DNA of 64,000 nucleotides from Enhygromyxa salina (GCF_000737335.2 NZ_JMCC02000033.1:1-64000), one strand, 5' to 3'; numbered from the stretch's first letter, positions 34,686-43,910 are shown. Numbers and translations: made by a program. Notes: generated by a model not told the origin, from the letters alone.

Positions 34686-35429
34686 TCACGGAACGTGGAC
34701 TTCGGTCACGTACTCGCGGGTGATCGCCAGGCTCTCGGAGTCGACCATGAACACGTTGGCCTTGCCAACCTGCCCGTCAAACTCCACGACCAACCAGATC
34801 TCCACCGCCCAAGCCTTGGACTCCGCCAAGCATGGCGGCACCCACCCAACGACGACCGCGGATCCCAGCGCGTCGTTTTGCCGGGCACGGTAGGCGGCCT
34901 GGAAGCTCTCGAGCTGCTTGACGGCGGACAGGGCCGCGCGGGCGACCGGCGGCCGAACTTCCTTGCGCCAGTCGCTGAAGAACCGGAACTCCTCGAAGCT
35001 CGGGCTGCCCGGCCGCAGCACGGCGATGTAGGTCTCGCTCGCGTCGAGGTCACCGTAGTCTTGCAGGTCGAACTCGGGGAACAGGTTGTCGCTGGCGATC
35101 GCCTGATCGCGGGCGCGGATCTGGGTGTCGAGCAGCCGCGCCTCGTGGCGGCTGTAGGCGGTGTAGATCCGCAGCAACATGTACTCGCTGGGGATCTGGT
35201 GATCCCAGTCGAGCACGGCTCGGACCGCCGCGTACTGGTTGGACCCGTAGGGCACCAGCTTGGGCATTGCCTCGTGCAGCTGCACGCGAAACTGCTCGGT
35301 CGTGGCGATGCTCTGCTCTTGCAGACGCACGTGAACGCGCAGATCCGTGAACGCCTGCTCGACGAGCTTTGACGGCGGCTCGATCGGCGGTGGCTTGCCC
35401 TTGTTCTTGTTGCGCCCAAACAGACTCAC
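34686..35429 (-). CDS. Conserved-looking protein of unknown function downstream of hisG
   Basis: A 247-aa soluble protein. A short basic tail (SLFGRNKNKG) precedes a folded region (LVEQAFTDLRVHVRLQEQ, SNQYAAVRAVLDWDHQIP) and a C-terminal beta-rich part (WAVEIWLVVEFDGQVGKANV). Unrecognised. It starts with GTG 35429, which overlaps the hisG stop in a GTGA arrangement, so it is translated as the third gene of a murA-hisG transcript. Coupling alone does not link it to histidine synthesis. Confidence 0.7.
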   Translation of the reverse strand: MSLFGRNKNKGKPPPIEPPSKLVEQAFTDLRVHVRLQEQSIATTEQFRVQLHEAMPKLVPYGSNQYAAVRAVLDWDHQIPSEYMLLRIYTAYSRHEARLLDTQIRARDQAIASDNLFPEFDLQDYGDLDASETYIAVLRPGSPSFEEFRFFSDWRKEVRPPVARAALSAVKQLESFQAAYRARQNDALGSAVVVGWVPPCLAESKAWAVEIWLVVEFDGQVGKANVFMVDSESLAITREYVTEVHVP

Positions 35430-36160
35430 GAACTCGCCACCTTCTCCCTGACCTCGCTCGCGTGCTTGCGTGGTCGCTCGTTGGCTGCAGCCTGGACCGC
35501 ACGCCGTAGTCCAGCGATGGTGTGCGAGACGGCCGGTTGTTTCAAGCGCAAGCTGGCGCCATTGACGATCAGCCGGCTGGTGACCTCGAAGATGGTCTCG
35601 ACCTCGACGAGCGCGTTTTGGCGCAGGGTCTCGCCGCTCTCCACGAGATCGACGATCTGGTCGGCCAGTCCCGTGATCGGGCCCAGCTCGACGGACCCGT
35701 ACAGGGGGATGATGTCGGGCTGAATGCCGCGGGCCCGGTAATGCCGCAGGGCGCAGCGCGGGTACTTGGTGGCGACGCGCAGGTCCATGCCCCGGCGCAG
35801 GGCCTTGCGGTCACCCGCCGCCCCCGCGGGGGCCGCGACCGCGAGCCGGCAGCGACCGATGCCGAGGTCGACCGGCTCGTAGAGATCCCGGCCCTGCTCG
35901 AGCAGGGTGTCGAGGCCAGCGATGCCGAAGTCCGCGATCCCGTGCTCGACGTAGGTCGGAACGTCGACCGGCTTGACCAGCAAGATCCGATCACCGGTTG
36001 GCAGCTCGAACAGCAGCTTGCGACCGACCTCGTCGAGCGACGGTGCGATCTCGATGCCGGCGGCGGCGAGCAAGGGCAGCGCCTGCTCGAGGATCCGCCC
36101 CTTGGGCAGCGCCCAGGTCAGCGGTACGGAGGTCGTTGGCGACTCAGGCACCGCCACCAT
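35426..36160 (-). CDS. hisG: ATP phosphoribosyltransferase, short form
   Basis: A 244-aa enzyme joining ATP and PRPP in the first step of histidine synthesis. Blocks visible are LTWALPKGRILEQALPLL, LLVKPVDVPTYVEHGIADFG, IAGLDTLLEQG, ATKYPRCALRHYRARGIQPD, IIPLYGSVELGPITGLADQI and the loop that contacts PRPP. The lack of the C-terminal regulatory domain marks the short form, which normally needs a HisZ partner; no hisZ is in the window. The C-terminal tail is Arg/Lys-rich. Its start lies 17 nt inside the end of murA. Confidence 0.93.
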   Translation of the reverse strand: MVAVPESPTTSVPLTWALPKGRILEQALPLLAAAGIEIAPSLDEVGRKLLFELPTGDRILLVKPVDVPTYVEHGIADFGIAGLDTLLEQGRDLYEPVDLGIGRCRLAVAAPAGAAGDRKALRRGMDLRVATKYPRCALRHYRARGIQPDIIPLYGSVELGPITGLADQIVDLVESGETLRQNALVEVETIFEVTSRLIVNGASLRLKQPAVSHTIAGLRRAVQAAANERPRKHASEVREKVASS

Positions 36161-37442
36161 GGTACCTCGACATTTGGGCGCCGAGGGGACACAGCCGGGC
36201 CTCGATCGCCTCGTACCCACGGTCGATGTGATAGACGCGGCGGACCTCGGTGGTGCCCCGCGCGACCAGCCCGGCGAGCACCAACGAGGCGCTGGCCCGC
36301 AGATCCGTGGCCATGACCGTGGTGCCAGAGTACTTGGTGGGCCCGCGGACGACCGCCGTGTTGCCGTTGACGACGATGTTGGCCCCAAGCCGGTTGAGCT
36401 CTGGCACGTGCATGAATCGGTTCTCGAAGATGGTCTCACGGATCACGCTGGCCCCGTCGGCCATGGTCGCGAGCACCATGATCTGGGCCTGCATGTCGGT
36501 TGGGAAGCCGGGGTGCGGCCGCGTGACCACGTCGAAGGGGCGCAAGCGCTCCGGGCCGATGACGCGCAAGCCCCCCGCCTCGACCCGACACTCGGCCCCG
36601 GCCGCGACGAGGGTGTCGATGATCGCGTGCATGTGGTCGACCGGCGCGTGCTCGAGCAGCACGTCCCCGCGGGTGATCGCCGCCGCGACCGCGAAGGTGC
36701 CGGCTTCGATCCGGTCGGGTAGGATCGCGTGATCGATCCCGCTAAGCTCGTCGACGCCGTCGATCTCGATGGTCGGGGTCCCCGCGCCGGAGATCTGCGC
36801 GCCCATCTTGTTCAGGAACAGCGCGAGCTCCTCGACCTCGGGCTCGCGGGCCACGTTCTCGAGGGTGGTGTGGCCCTTGGCGAGGGCCGCGGCCATCATG
36901 ACGTTCTGGGTGCCGCCCACGGTGACCTTGTCGAACAAGAACCGCCCACCCGTGAGCCGCTTGGCCTCGAGATCCACGTAGCCGTGCTCGAGCGTCACCT
37001 TGGCGCCGAGCGCCTGAAGCCCCTTGAGGTGCTGATCGATCGGCCGGGCACCGATCGCGCAGCCGCCCGGCAACGAGACCCGCGCCCGACCGTAGCGAGC
37101 CAGCAGCGGCCCCATGACCGTGACCGAGGCGCGCATGGTCTTCACCATTTCATAGGGCGCCTCGAGGCTGCCCTGCGCGACGCCGCGGGGATCGATCTCG
37201 ACCGTGCGGCCGTCGGTGTCGGCGATGACCTCGACCGCGCAGCCGACCTCGCGCAGCAGCCGGTTCATGGTCGAGACGTCGGTTAGTTTGGGGACGTGGC
37301 GCAGCCGGGTCAGGCCCGACCCCAACAGCGCCGCGCACTGGATCGGCAGGGCCGCGTTCTTGGCCCCGCGGATCGGCAGGGTTCCCACGAGTCCCGTGCC
37401 AGGCATGCCGGGCGGCTTTCCGATGATCTCGAGCTTGTCCAT
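36144..37442 (-). CDS. murA: UDP-N-acetylglucosamine 1-carboxyvinyltransferase
   Basis: A 432-aa EPSP-synthase-fold enzyme that transfers enolpyruvate from PEP to UDP-GlcNAc, the first committed step of peptidoglycan synthesis. Seen are GTLPIRGAKNAALPIQCA at the N-terminus, the RASVTVMGPLLARYG block, the fosfomycin-target Cys in SLPGGCAIGARPIDQHL, GGTQNVMMAAAL and RPHPGFPTDMQAQIMVL. Cys rather than Asp predicts fosfomycin sensitivity of the enzyme. The start is ATG 37442. First gene of the murA-hisG-unknown series, an uncommon pairing. Confidence 0.95.
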   Translation of the reverse strand: MDKLEIIGKPPGMPGTGLVGTLPIRGAKNAALPIQCAALLGSGLTRLRHVPKLTDVSTMNRLLREVGCAVEVIADTDGRTVEIDPRGVAQGSLEAPYEMVKTMRASVTVMGPLLARYGRARVSLPGGCAIGARPIDQHLKGLQALGAKVTLEHGYVDLEAKRLTGGRFLFDKVTVGGTQNVMMAAALAKGHTTLENVAREPEVEELALFLNKMGAQISGAGTPTIEIDGVDELSGIDHAILPDRIEAGTFAVAAAITRGDVLLEHAPVDHMHAIIDTLVAAGAECRVEAGGLRVIGPERLRPFDVVTRPHPGFPTDMQAQIMVLATMADGASVIRETIFENRFMHVPELNRLGANIVVNGNTAVVRGPTKYSGTTVMATDLRASASLVLAGLVARGTTEVRRVYHIDRGYEAIEARLCPLGAQMSRYHGGGA

Positions 37443-37516
37443 GGTCGCTCTACGCCCACCCGCGGAGCTTTTTTCCGGTGTCCGCGGTTCAGTTGAAGCG
37501 CGGCAATGACGCTGGC

Positions 37517-38563
37517 CTAGGTGGGCGGCAGGCGCAGCCTCGCACGAATCTGGGTGACGACCGATCGATCGTCAGATCCCTCGTCAGATAGATCGTCGCT
37601 CAGGCCCGGGGACGGATCCCCACAGTCGTCCAGCCGGGTCAGCTCGAGCTCTCGCGTCACGCCCACCCAGCGCTGCTCGATGCGGACACGGGCCCAGAGT
37701 GGACGGCCCTCGGCGATCAGGAGCTGGCGCGACGTGAGAATCCCGATCTCGGGCCGCGCGAGATCGTGCCCGTCGTCCCAGTCGCCCTGGATCAGCACGA
37801 ACGGGGCGGGTGGGCCGTCCTCGCCCGAGATCTGGCCCGCGCCGACGGCCGTCTCGCGCCACGCGCGGGCCCGGCAGGGGCGGTCGTGGGGAAACTGGCC
37901 CTGATCGTCGACGCAGGTGGTCTCGTGGCAGCGGCCTTCGACTGCGCCTCCCTGCCATGACTGCCCGACCCGAACCGGATGATCGGGCAGCTCCGGCCAA
38001 CCCAGCGCGAGCGCGTCTTCGAGGGGATCCCAGCTGCGCTGCCGACAGGCGAAGTCCGGCGCGGCCGGCCCGACCGTTCGCGCCGACCACCACAGCTGTC
38101 GACGGCGCTCGGGCTCGGGCTCGGGCTCGGGCGCTGCGCCACCGGGATCATCGAGCGAGATCAGCAACCCCTCGACCCCGACCACCCCGGCATGACGCGC
38201 GCCCGGCCGGCCCGTCAGCGCGAGCGCCCAGGTCGTGTGCTGTTCCTCGCGACCGACGAACACCGCCACGCTCGGATCCCGAAACTGCTCGTCGACGCGG
38301 ACGCGGTAGACCTCGACGCACTCGCCCGGCGCGCGCCAAGCCAGCTCGAGCGGCGCGCCTGGATCAGCGTCGAACTCGATCGCAAGACCGCGGGTGATCG
38401 CTGCTGCTCGCGCTTGCTCGAGCGCAGCGGTGGCCGCCTGCTCCGCCGCGTTGGCACGCGGCTGCCACCACCAGCGCCAGCCACCCACGACCGCGAAGCC
38501 AAGCACGCCAACGCTCACCGCGATCGAGCGCCAGCGCTGGTCATGCGTATCGCTGCTGTTCAT
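37517..38563 (-). CDS. Single-pass membrane protein of unknown function
   Basis: A 348-aa protein. One N-terminal TM (IAVSVGVLGFAVVGGWRW, about 13-31) is followed by a helix rich in Ala and a large exported part with four cysteines (ACRQRSW, EGRCHETTCVDD, RPCRARAW), suggesting disulfides. An acidic/Pro linker (about 140-150) lies between two halves. The C-terminus has an Asp/Ser repeat (DDLSDEGSDD). Unrecognised. It lies upstream of murA, 74 bp away, on the same strand. Confidence 0.65.
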   Translation of the reverse strand: MNSSDTHDQRWRSIAVSVGVLGFAVVGGWRWWWQPRANAAEQAATAALEQARAAAITRGLAIEFDADPGAPLELAWRAPGECVEVYRVRVDEQFRDPSVAVFVGREEQHTTWALALTGRPGARHAGVVGVEGLLISLDDPGGAAPEPEPEPERRRQLWWSARTVGPAAPDFACRQRSWDPLEDALALGWPELPDHPVRVGQSWQGGAVEGRCHETTCVDDQGQFPHDRPCRARAWRETAVGAGQISGEDGPPAPFVLIQGDWDDGHDLARPEIGILTSRQLLIAEGRPLWARVRIEQRWVGVTRELELTRLDDCGDPSPGLSDDLSDEGSDDRSVVTQIRARLRLPPT

Positions 38564-38669
38564 CCGCAGCGGTCTTTATAGCGCCCGCCAACCAAAATTT
38601 TTCACGGATCACGTTGGCGCTGGGCGGGCCCGCACGAAATTTGGGCTGGCGAGCGATTCGGTGGATCCG

Positions 38670-39257
38670 ATGTGCATGGCGCATCGAACCAAAGCTCTCC
38701 GCATCGCACTCGCACTGCTCGCCGGCGTCGTCGCAACCACCGGCATGGCCGACACGAGCCTCGCCGCACCGGGTGACCGCGCTCGCGTGAACAGCTTGTC
38801 GGTCCCGATGTTCGGCGATCGCAGCGAGGCTCTGTGGCCGCTGCAGATCGGGCTGGAGATCGTCAGCGAGTCCGGCGAGGTCGTGGTTCCGCGCCGCGAG
38901 CTGGTCGTGTCCGACGGCCAACACACGATCTTCTCTGAGGTGGTCGCGACCCCAAAGGGCTCCCACGCGTTCGAGCTCGAGCTCGTCGCTCGGCACCACG
39001 CAGGTGACGCGATCGAGCTCGAGTACGATCTTCAGGTGCGCCAAGCCCGGTTCAACGGGCTGACCTGGACCGGCTACTTGCTCCACCGCCTGTCCCTCGC
39101 GCCCCGCCCCGCGCTCGGACAGAGCGCCCTGGCTGCGGCCCGCGCCGATATCGTGGAGACCCGCGAACAGCCCAACCAACCCGCACACAGGCAGACGCTC
39201 ACGGTTGATGGGGATCGCTACGAGATCCGCCTGTACGCCGCGAGTCTGCGCGGTTGA
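38670..39257 (+). CDS. Exported beta-rich protein of unknown function
   Basis: A 195-aa protein with a signal peptide (ALRIALALLAGVVATTGM, ending ADTSLAAP). The mature part alternates strands (LWPLQIGLEIVSESGEVVV, HAFELELVARHHAGDAIELE, YEIRLYAASLRG), resembling a beta-sandwich. A second ATG two codons later (38676) is an equal start candidate. The antisense strand is also open across the gene but shows no exported-protein features. Precedes the Pal-like gene by 78 bp. Confidence 0.65.
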   Translation: MCMAHRTKALRIALALLAGVVATTGMADTSLAAPGDRARVNSLSVPMFGDRSEALWPLQIGLEIVSESGEVVVPRRELVVSDGQHTIFSEVVATPKGSHAFELELVARHHAGDAIELEYDLQVRQARFNGLTWTGYLLHRLSLAPRPALGQSALAAARADIVETREQPNQPAHRQTLTVDGDRYEIRLYAASLRG

Positions 39258-39334
39258 CACCCATTCCCACGACGGATAATCCTTCTACGAACTCGCGCAC
39301 CCGCAAGACGGGGCCGAGGTCCCGGAGCTCCCAG

Positions 39335-40195
39335 ATGCCGAAGCGTTCCCTCACCGCTCGACTTTCCCGCCTCTCTTTCCTCGGCGTGTTCGCGCTTGGC
39401 TTGACCGCCATGTCGCTGACCGGCTGCAAGAAGCCCGAGTACCCCGCGTGCAAGAAGAACAAGCACTGCAACCAGGAAATGGACGAGAAGTGCGTCGACG
39501 GCACTTGCCAAAACTGCGTTGAAAATAGCGAGTGCGCAGGCAAGGGCCCCAACGGCCAAGACTACGTCTGCTACGAATTCCGCTGCGTCGATCCCTCCGA
39601 GGCGATCGCGGGCGGTTCGGGCCAGGGCTCGCCGTGTACCAGCAGCCTCGACTGCACCGGCGGTCTGGTCTGCCAAGCCGGCTCCTGTAACTTCTGCGCC
39701 CAAGACATGGACTGCCCAACCGGCACCTGCGACTTTGGCACCGGCCTGTGCAGCGACGGCATCCCCGGCGCGCCCGGCTCGTGCACCGTCGACGACGACT
39801 GCGCGATCGATGAGATCTGCGACGGCGGCATGTGCATCTTCTCCGGTGACTACAGCGGCGACGGCGAAGTCCTGTGTGAGCTGCAAGCCGTGTTCTTCGG
39901 GTTCGACAGCCCCAAGCTGAGCCCCGAGACCGAGGCCAGCCTCAAGGCCGCCGCCCAGTGCATCGCCGACCAGGGTCGCTTGGTCTACCTCGAAGCCCAC
40001 GCCGATCCGCGTGGCACCGAGGAGTACAACATCCTGCTTACGGATCGCCGCGGCCAGGGCGTCAAGAGCTTCCTGCAAAACCTTGGGGTCCCCCCCGAGA
40101 ACATGCAGGTGATCTCGAAGGGCAGCCTCGAGGCCCGCGGCACTGACGACCAGTCCTACGCGGACGATCGTCGCGTCGAGTTCATCTGGCAGTAG
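39335..40195 (+). CDS. Pal-like OmpA-family lipoprotein with Cys-rich N-terminal repeats
   Basis: A 286-aa lipoprotein (SLTGC, Cys about 31). Between the anchor and the OmpA domain there are about 120 residues with repeated cysteine patterns (CKKNKHCNQ, DEKCVDGTCQNCVENSECAG, CTSSLDCTGGLVCQAGSC). These are similar to the Cys-rich modules frequent in myxobacterial surface proteins. The C-terminal OmpA domain binds peptidoglycan: VFFGFDSPKLSPETEASL, YLEAHADPRGTEEYNILL, and RVEFIWQ. This order differs from ordinary Pal, which lacks the Cys region. The start has GGAG 8 nt upstream. Confidence 0.85.
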   Translation: MPKRSLTARLSRLSFLGVFALGLTAMSLTGCKKPEYPACKKNKHCNQEMDEKCVDGTCQNCVENSECAGKGPNGQDYVCYEFRCVDPSEAIAGGSGQGSPCTSSLDCTGGLVCQAGSCNFCAQDMDCPTGTCDFGTGLCSDGIPGAPGSCTVDDDCAIDEICDGGMCIFSGDYSGDGEVLCELQAVFFGFDSPKLSPETEASLKAAAQCIADQGRLVYLEAHADPRGTEEYNILLTDRRGQGVKSFLQNLGVPPENMQVISKGSLEARGTDDQSYADDRRVEFIWQ

Positions 40196-40208
40196 ACTGC
40201 CTTCAGCT

Positions 40209-40235
40209 GTGGGCGAGCGGTCAACGCTCGCCCAC
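40209..40235. terminator. Strong hairpin between the Pal-like and CpoB-like genes
   Basis: GTGGGCGAGCG (40209-40219) pairs perfectly with CGCTCGCCCAC (40225-40235) around the loop gtcaa. No T-run follows, so it may be a partial terminator or an mRNA-stabilising hairpin that sets the ratio of the two proteins. Confidence 0.6.
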
Positions 40236-40313
40236 GACCTGAAAAAAACTGACATGGGCTGCCTGCCCCACCCAGCCCGACCCCGCGTCGGGTTGTTCGA
40301 TCTGAGGACCACC

Positions 40314-41180
40314 ATGATCCGAACCCGAGTTGTCGTTTCGCTGCTGATGATCGCGCCGCTGTCAGCCTGCATCACCATGAAGTCCGAGCACGACGAGCTC
40401 GCGGCCGAGGTCATGACGCTGCGCAAGAAGGTGTCCGAGCGCGACACCCAGCTCGAGCAGACGCTGATCAAGGCGCAAGAGCAGATGGCCGTCGTCGAAG
40501 AGCAGCTGGCCGCGGCCGAGAAGATCCTGCGCAACAACCAGGCCTCGATCGGCGTGCGCGTCGACAACTTGGAATTCGACAGCCAAGACGTGCGCGGCAT
40601 CGCCGAGGACAGCCTCAACGAGCTCGCCGCGCTCGCGCAGAACGTCGCGGACTCGCGGACCGAGCTCGACCAACGCCTGACCGCCGTCGAGCAGACCCTC
40701 AACGCCGAGACCGACATCCCCGAGGGTAAGACCGATCTGCTCAAGGCCGCCGAGCGCGAGCTCAAGGCCAAGGACTACAGCCGGGCCCGGCGCCTGTTTC
40801 GGACCTACCTCTCGCGCTACCCCAGCGATCCGAAGGAGCCAGAGGTTCGCTTCAAGATCGGCCAGACCCTGTTCTCGGAGCGGGACTATCGCAGCGCGCT
40901 CGGTGAATTTTACTGGCTGGTTCAAAACGCCCCCGACAACGAGGTCATCCATGACGCCGTCTACTACTCGGGGTTGGCGTTCGCGAAGCTGGGCCAGTGC
41001 GACAAGGCGATCGCCTACTTCAACGCGATCGTGAAGAAGGGCTCCGACGCGCCAGAGCGCTACAAGACCCAGGCCGAAAAGCAGATCAAGACGCTCGAGG
41101 CGGACACGGGCAAGATCTGCGGTGATCGTCACACCGACGAGTCCGGTGACTCGATCAGCGACGAAGACGCCGAGAGCTGA
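40314..41180 (+). CDS. CpoB/YbgF-like coiled-coil TPR lipoprotein
   Basis: A 288-aa lipoprotein (APLSAC, Cys about 19). Residues about 25-125 form a trimeric-type coiled coil (LAAEVMTLRKKVSERDTQLE). The C-terminal half has TPR repeats typical of CpoB: LKAKDYSRARRLFRTYLSRY, then VRFKIGQTLFSERDYRSAL and YYSGLAFAKLGQCDKAIAYF. CpoB links the Tol-Pal system with cell-wall synthesis at division. Directly after the Pal-like gene, which supports this role, though no tolA/B/Q/R is in the window. GAGGA at 40304-40308 precedes the ATG. Confidence 0.82.
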   Translation: MIRTRVVVSLLMIAPLSACITMKSEHDELAAEVMTLRKKVSERDTQLEQTLIKAQEQMAVVEEQLAAAEKILRNNQASIGVRVDNLEFDSQDVRGIAEDSLNELAALAQNVADSRTELDQRLTAVEQTLNAETDIPEGKTDLLKAAERELKAKDYSRARRLFRTYLSRYPSDPKEPEVRFKIGQTLFSERDYRSALGEFYWLVQNAPDNEVIHDAVYYSGLAFAKLGQCDKAIAYFNAIVKKGSDAPERYKTQAEKQIKTLEADTGKICGDRHTDESGDSISDEDAES

Positions 41181-41370
41181 GCGCTCTGGGTCGCTGGCCA
41201 GGCGCGAGGCTGGTGCCACTCTTTGGTACTGGTGGGTGGGCTTGCTGCAACGACAGCCCCCTTGCTCATGGTGTCACGGCTGAGGCAGCATGCTCGTGTA
41301 GGGCCCGTCCCATGCCGATCCCCGCGCATCGCTCAATATTCTGCTCGCCTCGTGTACACCGAGGTGGTCG

Positions 41371-42807
41371 ATGAGTGAGTCCGAGACACCCGACCCAGCG
41401 TCGGAATTGGGCCCGGGAGTGCCGACCAAGCTCACACCCGAGAGCGAGGAAGACACGCTACCGATCCGCGTGCCCCAGGCACCTCATGTCAGCGCGCCCG
41501 CGGCCCCCGCCGCGGACTCGAAGCCAGCGTCGTTGTTCAACACTGGGTGGGACGCGCTGATCAGCCCCGCGTCTGCCAGCCCGATCTTCGCGCCACCTGG
41601 GGCCGCCGTCAGCACGCCCAGCCAGCCAGTCGAGCCAGGTGAGCCAGTCGAACCAGTGAGCCTCCCAAGCTTCGTGCCGGCAACTGACAAGCCCCGTACT
41701 TCCGAAGCGGGAACGGTGGTGTCGGGCGAGTTCGGCAGCCCGTCGGCGCAACCGGCGGCCACCAAGGCCGACCAAGCTGGGGACGGTCAGCGCGACGAGG
41801 ACGACGCGCCATCCGCCGCGGGCGACCAGACCGAGGACGACGACGAAGACGACGATCCGTCCGACGAAGACGACGATCCGTCCGACGAGGACGAGGACCC
41901 GTCCGACGAGGACGACGACCCGTCCGGCGAGGACGACGAAGACGACGACCCGTCCGACGAAGACCAACGAGCTGCGATCATCACACAGCCGGCCGCGAAC
42001 GAGCCACCGCGCGTGAGCTCGAACCAGGCTGAGCCGGGCGGTGGCGGGCGCAGCCTGGTGTGGATCGTCGGGATCGCCGCCGCGATCGTGCTGGCGGTCG
42101 TCCTGGTCAATCGCGGAAGCTCACCAGAACCAGGCAGCGGCTCGCAGTCGGCCCGGCCCAACAAGCCGGACGACTCAGCGCCCAGTGATCGCGCCGACAA
42201 GCCGAAACCACGACCGCCGCAGGTCAAGACCCACGCCGCCGACCCCAAGCTCGCCGCGCTGCGGGAGAAACAGGCCCGCGAACAAGCGGCCAACAACGAC
42301 GAGGGTAACGGCGATCCAGACGGTGAGCGTCCCGAGCCACCCGCGGCCAAGCCAGAGGTCACGGATCCGCGCGCGATCCCGCCGGGCACCCCCGAAGAAA
42401 ACGCCAAGGCGTTCGCCAAGCTCCCGGTCTCGGTTCAGGACGGGCCGCCGATCGGCGCGATTGGCCTCAACGGCATCCACATCGACGAGATCCTGATGGG
42501 TGCCGGCCGCGAGAACACCGAGTGCAACGATCCAACCCGGAAGTTCTCGACGACCGGCACCGAATTCGTGAACGTGTGCATTCGCGTCGTCCACTCCCGG
42601 GCCACCGACACGCTGCGCGTGATCTGGGAGAAAGACGGGACGGTGACCCGGCGCGGCAAGGTGCGGATCCCCGACAATTTGCACGCCTACAAGACCCGGG
42701 CCTACCTTCAGGTTCGGCCCGAGTACGTTGGGTCTTGGCGGGTTCGGATCGTCCCCGAGGGCGAAGAAGACACCGACCTCGCCGTCGCCGAGTTCCAGAT
42801 CGAGTAG
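41371..42807 (+). CDS. DUF2914-type protein with disordered acidic N-terminal half
   Basis: A 478-aa protein. Residues 1-225 are low complexity: Pro/Ala-rich, then an Asp/Ser/Glu repeat (DDDPSDEDDD-type, about 150-200). One TM (SLVWIVGIAAAIVLAVVLV, about 228-246) separates this cytoplasmic half from a linker and a C-terminal domain of about 110 residues. That domain has the DUF2914 pattern: CIRVVHSRATDTLRVIWEKD, then YLQVRPEYVGSWRVRIVPEG and LAVAEFQIE. The domain is a putative beta-sandwich of unknown role. GAGGTGG at 41361-41367 supports ATG 41371. Confidence 0.78.
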   Translation: MSESETPDPASELGPGVPTKLTPESEEDTLPIRVPQAPHVSAPAAPAADSKPASLFNTGWDALISPASASPIFAPPGAAVSTPSQPVEPGEPVEPVSLPSFVPATDKPRTSEAGTVVSGEFGSPSAQPAATKADQAGDGQRDEDDAPSAAGDQTEDDDEDDDPSDEDDDPSDEDEDPSDEDDDPSGEDDEDDDPSDEDQRAAIITQPAANEPPRVSSNQAEPGGGGRSLVWIVGIAAAIVLAVVLVNRGSSPEPGSGSQSARPNKPDDSAPSDRADKPKPRPPQVKTHAADPKLAALREKQAREQAANNDEGNGDPDGERPEPPAAKPEVTDPRAIPPGTPEENAKAFAKLPVSVQDGPPIGAIGLNGIHIDEILMGAGRENTECNDPTRKFSTTGTEFVNVCIRVVHSRATDTLRVIWEKDGTVTRRGKVRIPDNLHAYKTRAYLQVRPEYVGSWRVRIVPEGEEDTDLAVAEFQIE

Positions 42808-42830
42808 GCCCAGCAAGGCCCCCGAGCGCG

Positions 42831-43910
42831 ATGTCTGCCTCTACATTTTTTGCTCGTCGTCTCCCCGCTTCGTCACTCGCCCGCCGTGGCCTTGGCGTGC
42901 TCGGCACATTGATGCTGTTGGCCGCGCCGGATCAGGACGCTCGAGCCCTCACGCTCGCGCCCCCCGAGACCGAGACCAGCCCCGAAGGCGTCGAGGTCGA
43001 GCCCGAGCCCGCGGCCGAGCCGGAGCCGGAGCCCCCGCCAACGTGGCGGTTTCGTCACGCCGACAAGCCGGTCAAGGTCGTCGTGCTCGCGGGCTCGGTC
43101 GGCGCGTGGCAGCGCGATCCCTACGCGCAGCACTTCGAAAATTGGTGCAGCAACGTCGAGGTCAAGAACCTGTCAAAGACCGGCTACGGGGCCTGGCAGC
43201 TGCGCCAGCGCTTCATGGATCAGGTCGTCGCCAACGGCTACGTGAACCTGCGCGACCCCGCGAACGAGTACTGGTTGGTGTTCCAGGGCGGCCTCAACAG
43301 CGTGGCGATGCCAGAGAAGACCAACAAGGAGATCCGCCAGCTGTTCATGTCGGCCCACCAGCGCAACATGAAGGTCGTCGCGCTGTCGCTGACCCCGTGG
43401 GGCGACGAGGGCGACAGCCGTCGCTGGAAGGGGCTGACGGGCCTGACCTATCAGGGCTACACGCAGAAGATCGTCGACTTCGAGCTGGGTCGGCTGAGTC
43501 CACAGGAGGCGCTGGGCCGGTACCTCGACGCCCGCGACCAACCAGACGCGCCGTGGGATCCAAGCGAGCTCGCGGACATTGGCGTGGATCTGTACGACTC
43601 GGCGATGCGTGACCGCGACGCGCCGCTGCGTGAGATTCAACCGTTGCGGAGGGAGCTCGAGCGCTCGAAAGAGTGGAAGCGGCGCTTCGCCGAACTGGAT
43701 GAGTCCACGCGTGAACTGGCGCTCGACGAGTACGCGCAGCGGGCCGCGGAGCTGCCTCGCTGGTACATGCGCAAGGAGCTACATAGCTTCGACGACATCC
43801 ACCCGAACGAGCATGGGCACCGGTTGCTGGCGCAGATCGCTTGCCCGGAGCTGCCGGATAGTTGGGGATGTGCTTGCCCGGCTATTGGTAGTGATGTGCC
43901 TGCTGAGTAG
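42831..43910 (+). CDS. SGNH/GDSL-like hydrolase, exported
   Basis: A 359-aa protein with a signal peptide (about 1-38), a Glu/Pro linker, then an SGNH-like fold. The block I motif is VVLAGSVGAWQRD (Ser in place of the GDS centre), block III is LVFQGGLNSVAM (the GxxN element) and block V is DDIHPNEHGHRLLAQIAC with the catalytic Asp and His. The middle contains a helical insertion (REIQPLRRELERSKEWKR). Probably an esterase or acyl hydrolase acting on a cell-envelope substrate. It follows the DUF2914 gene by 23 bp, so co-transcription is likely. Confidence 0.75.
   Translation: MSASTFFARRLPASSLARRGLGVLGTLMLLAAPDQDARALTLAPPETETSPEGVEVEPEPAAEPEPEPPPTWRFRHADKPVKVVVLAGSVGAWQRDPYAQHFENWCSNVEVKNLSKTGYGAWQLRQRFMDQVVANGYVNLRDPANEYWLVFQGGLNSVAMPEKTNKEIRQLFMSAHQRNMKVVALSLTPWGDEGDSRRWKGLTGLTYQGYTQKIVDFELGRLSPQEALGRYLDARDQPDAPWDPSELADIGVDLYDSAMRDRDAPLREIQPLRRELERSKEWKRRFAELDESTRELALDEYAQRAAELPRWYMRKELHSFDDIHPNEHGHRLLAQIACPELPDSWGCACPAIGSDVPAE

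Noticed and set aside
37460..37487. 7-bp inverted repeat CCGCGGA/TCCGCGG in the murA leader
   Set aside because: Short stem and 14-nt loop; easily chance in GC-rich DNA and not at a terminator position.
38541..39260. Minus-strand frame across the exported protein at 38670-39257
   Set aside because: The + frame has a signal peptide and regular strands; the minus frame has none.
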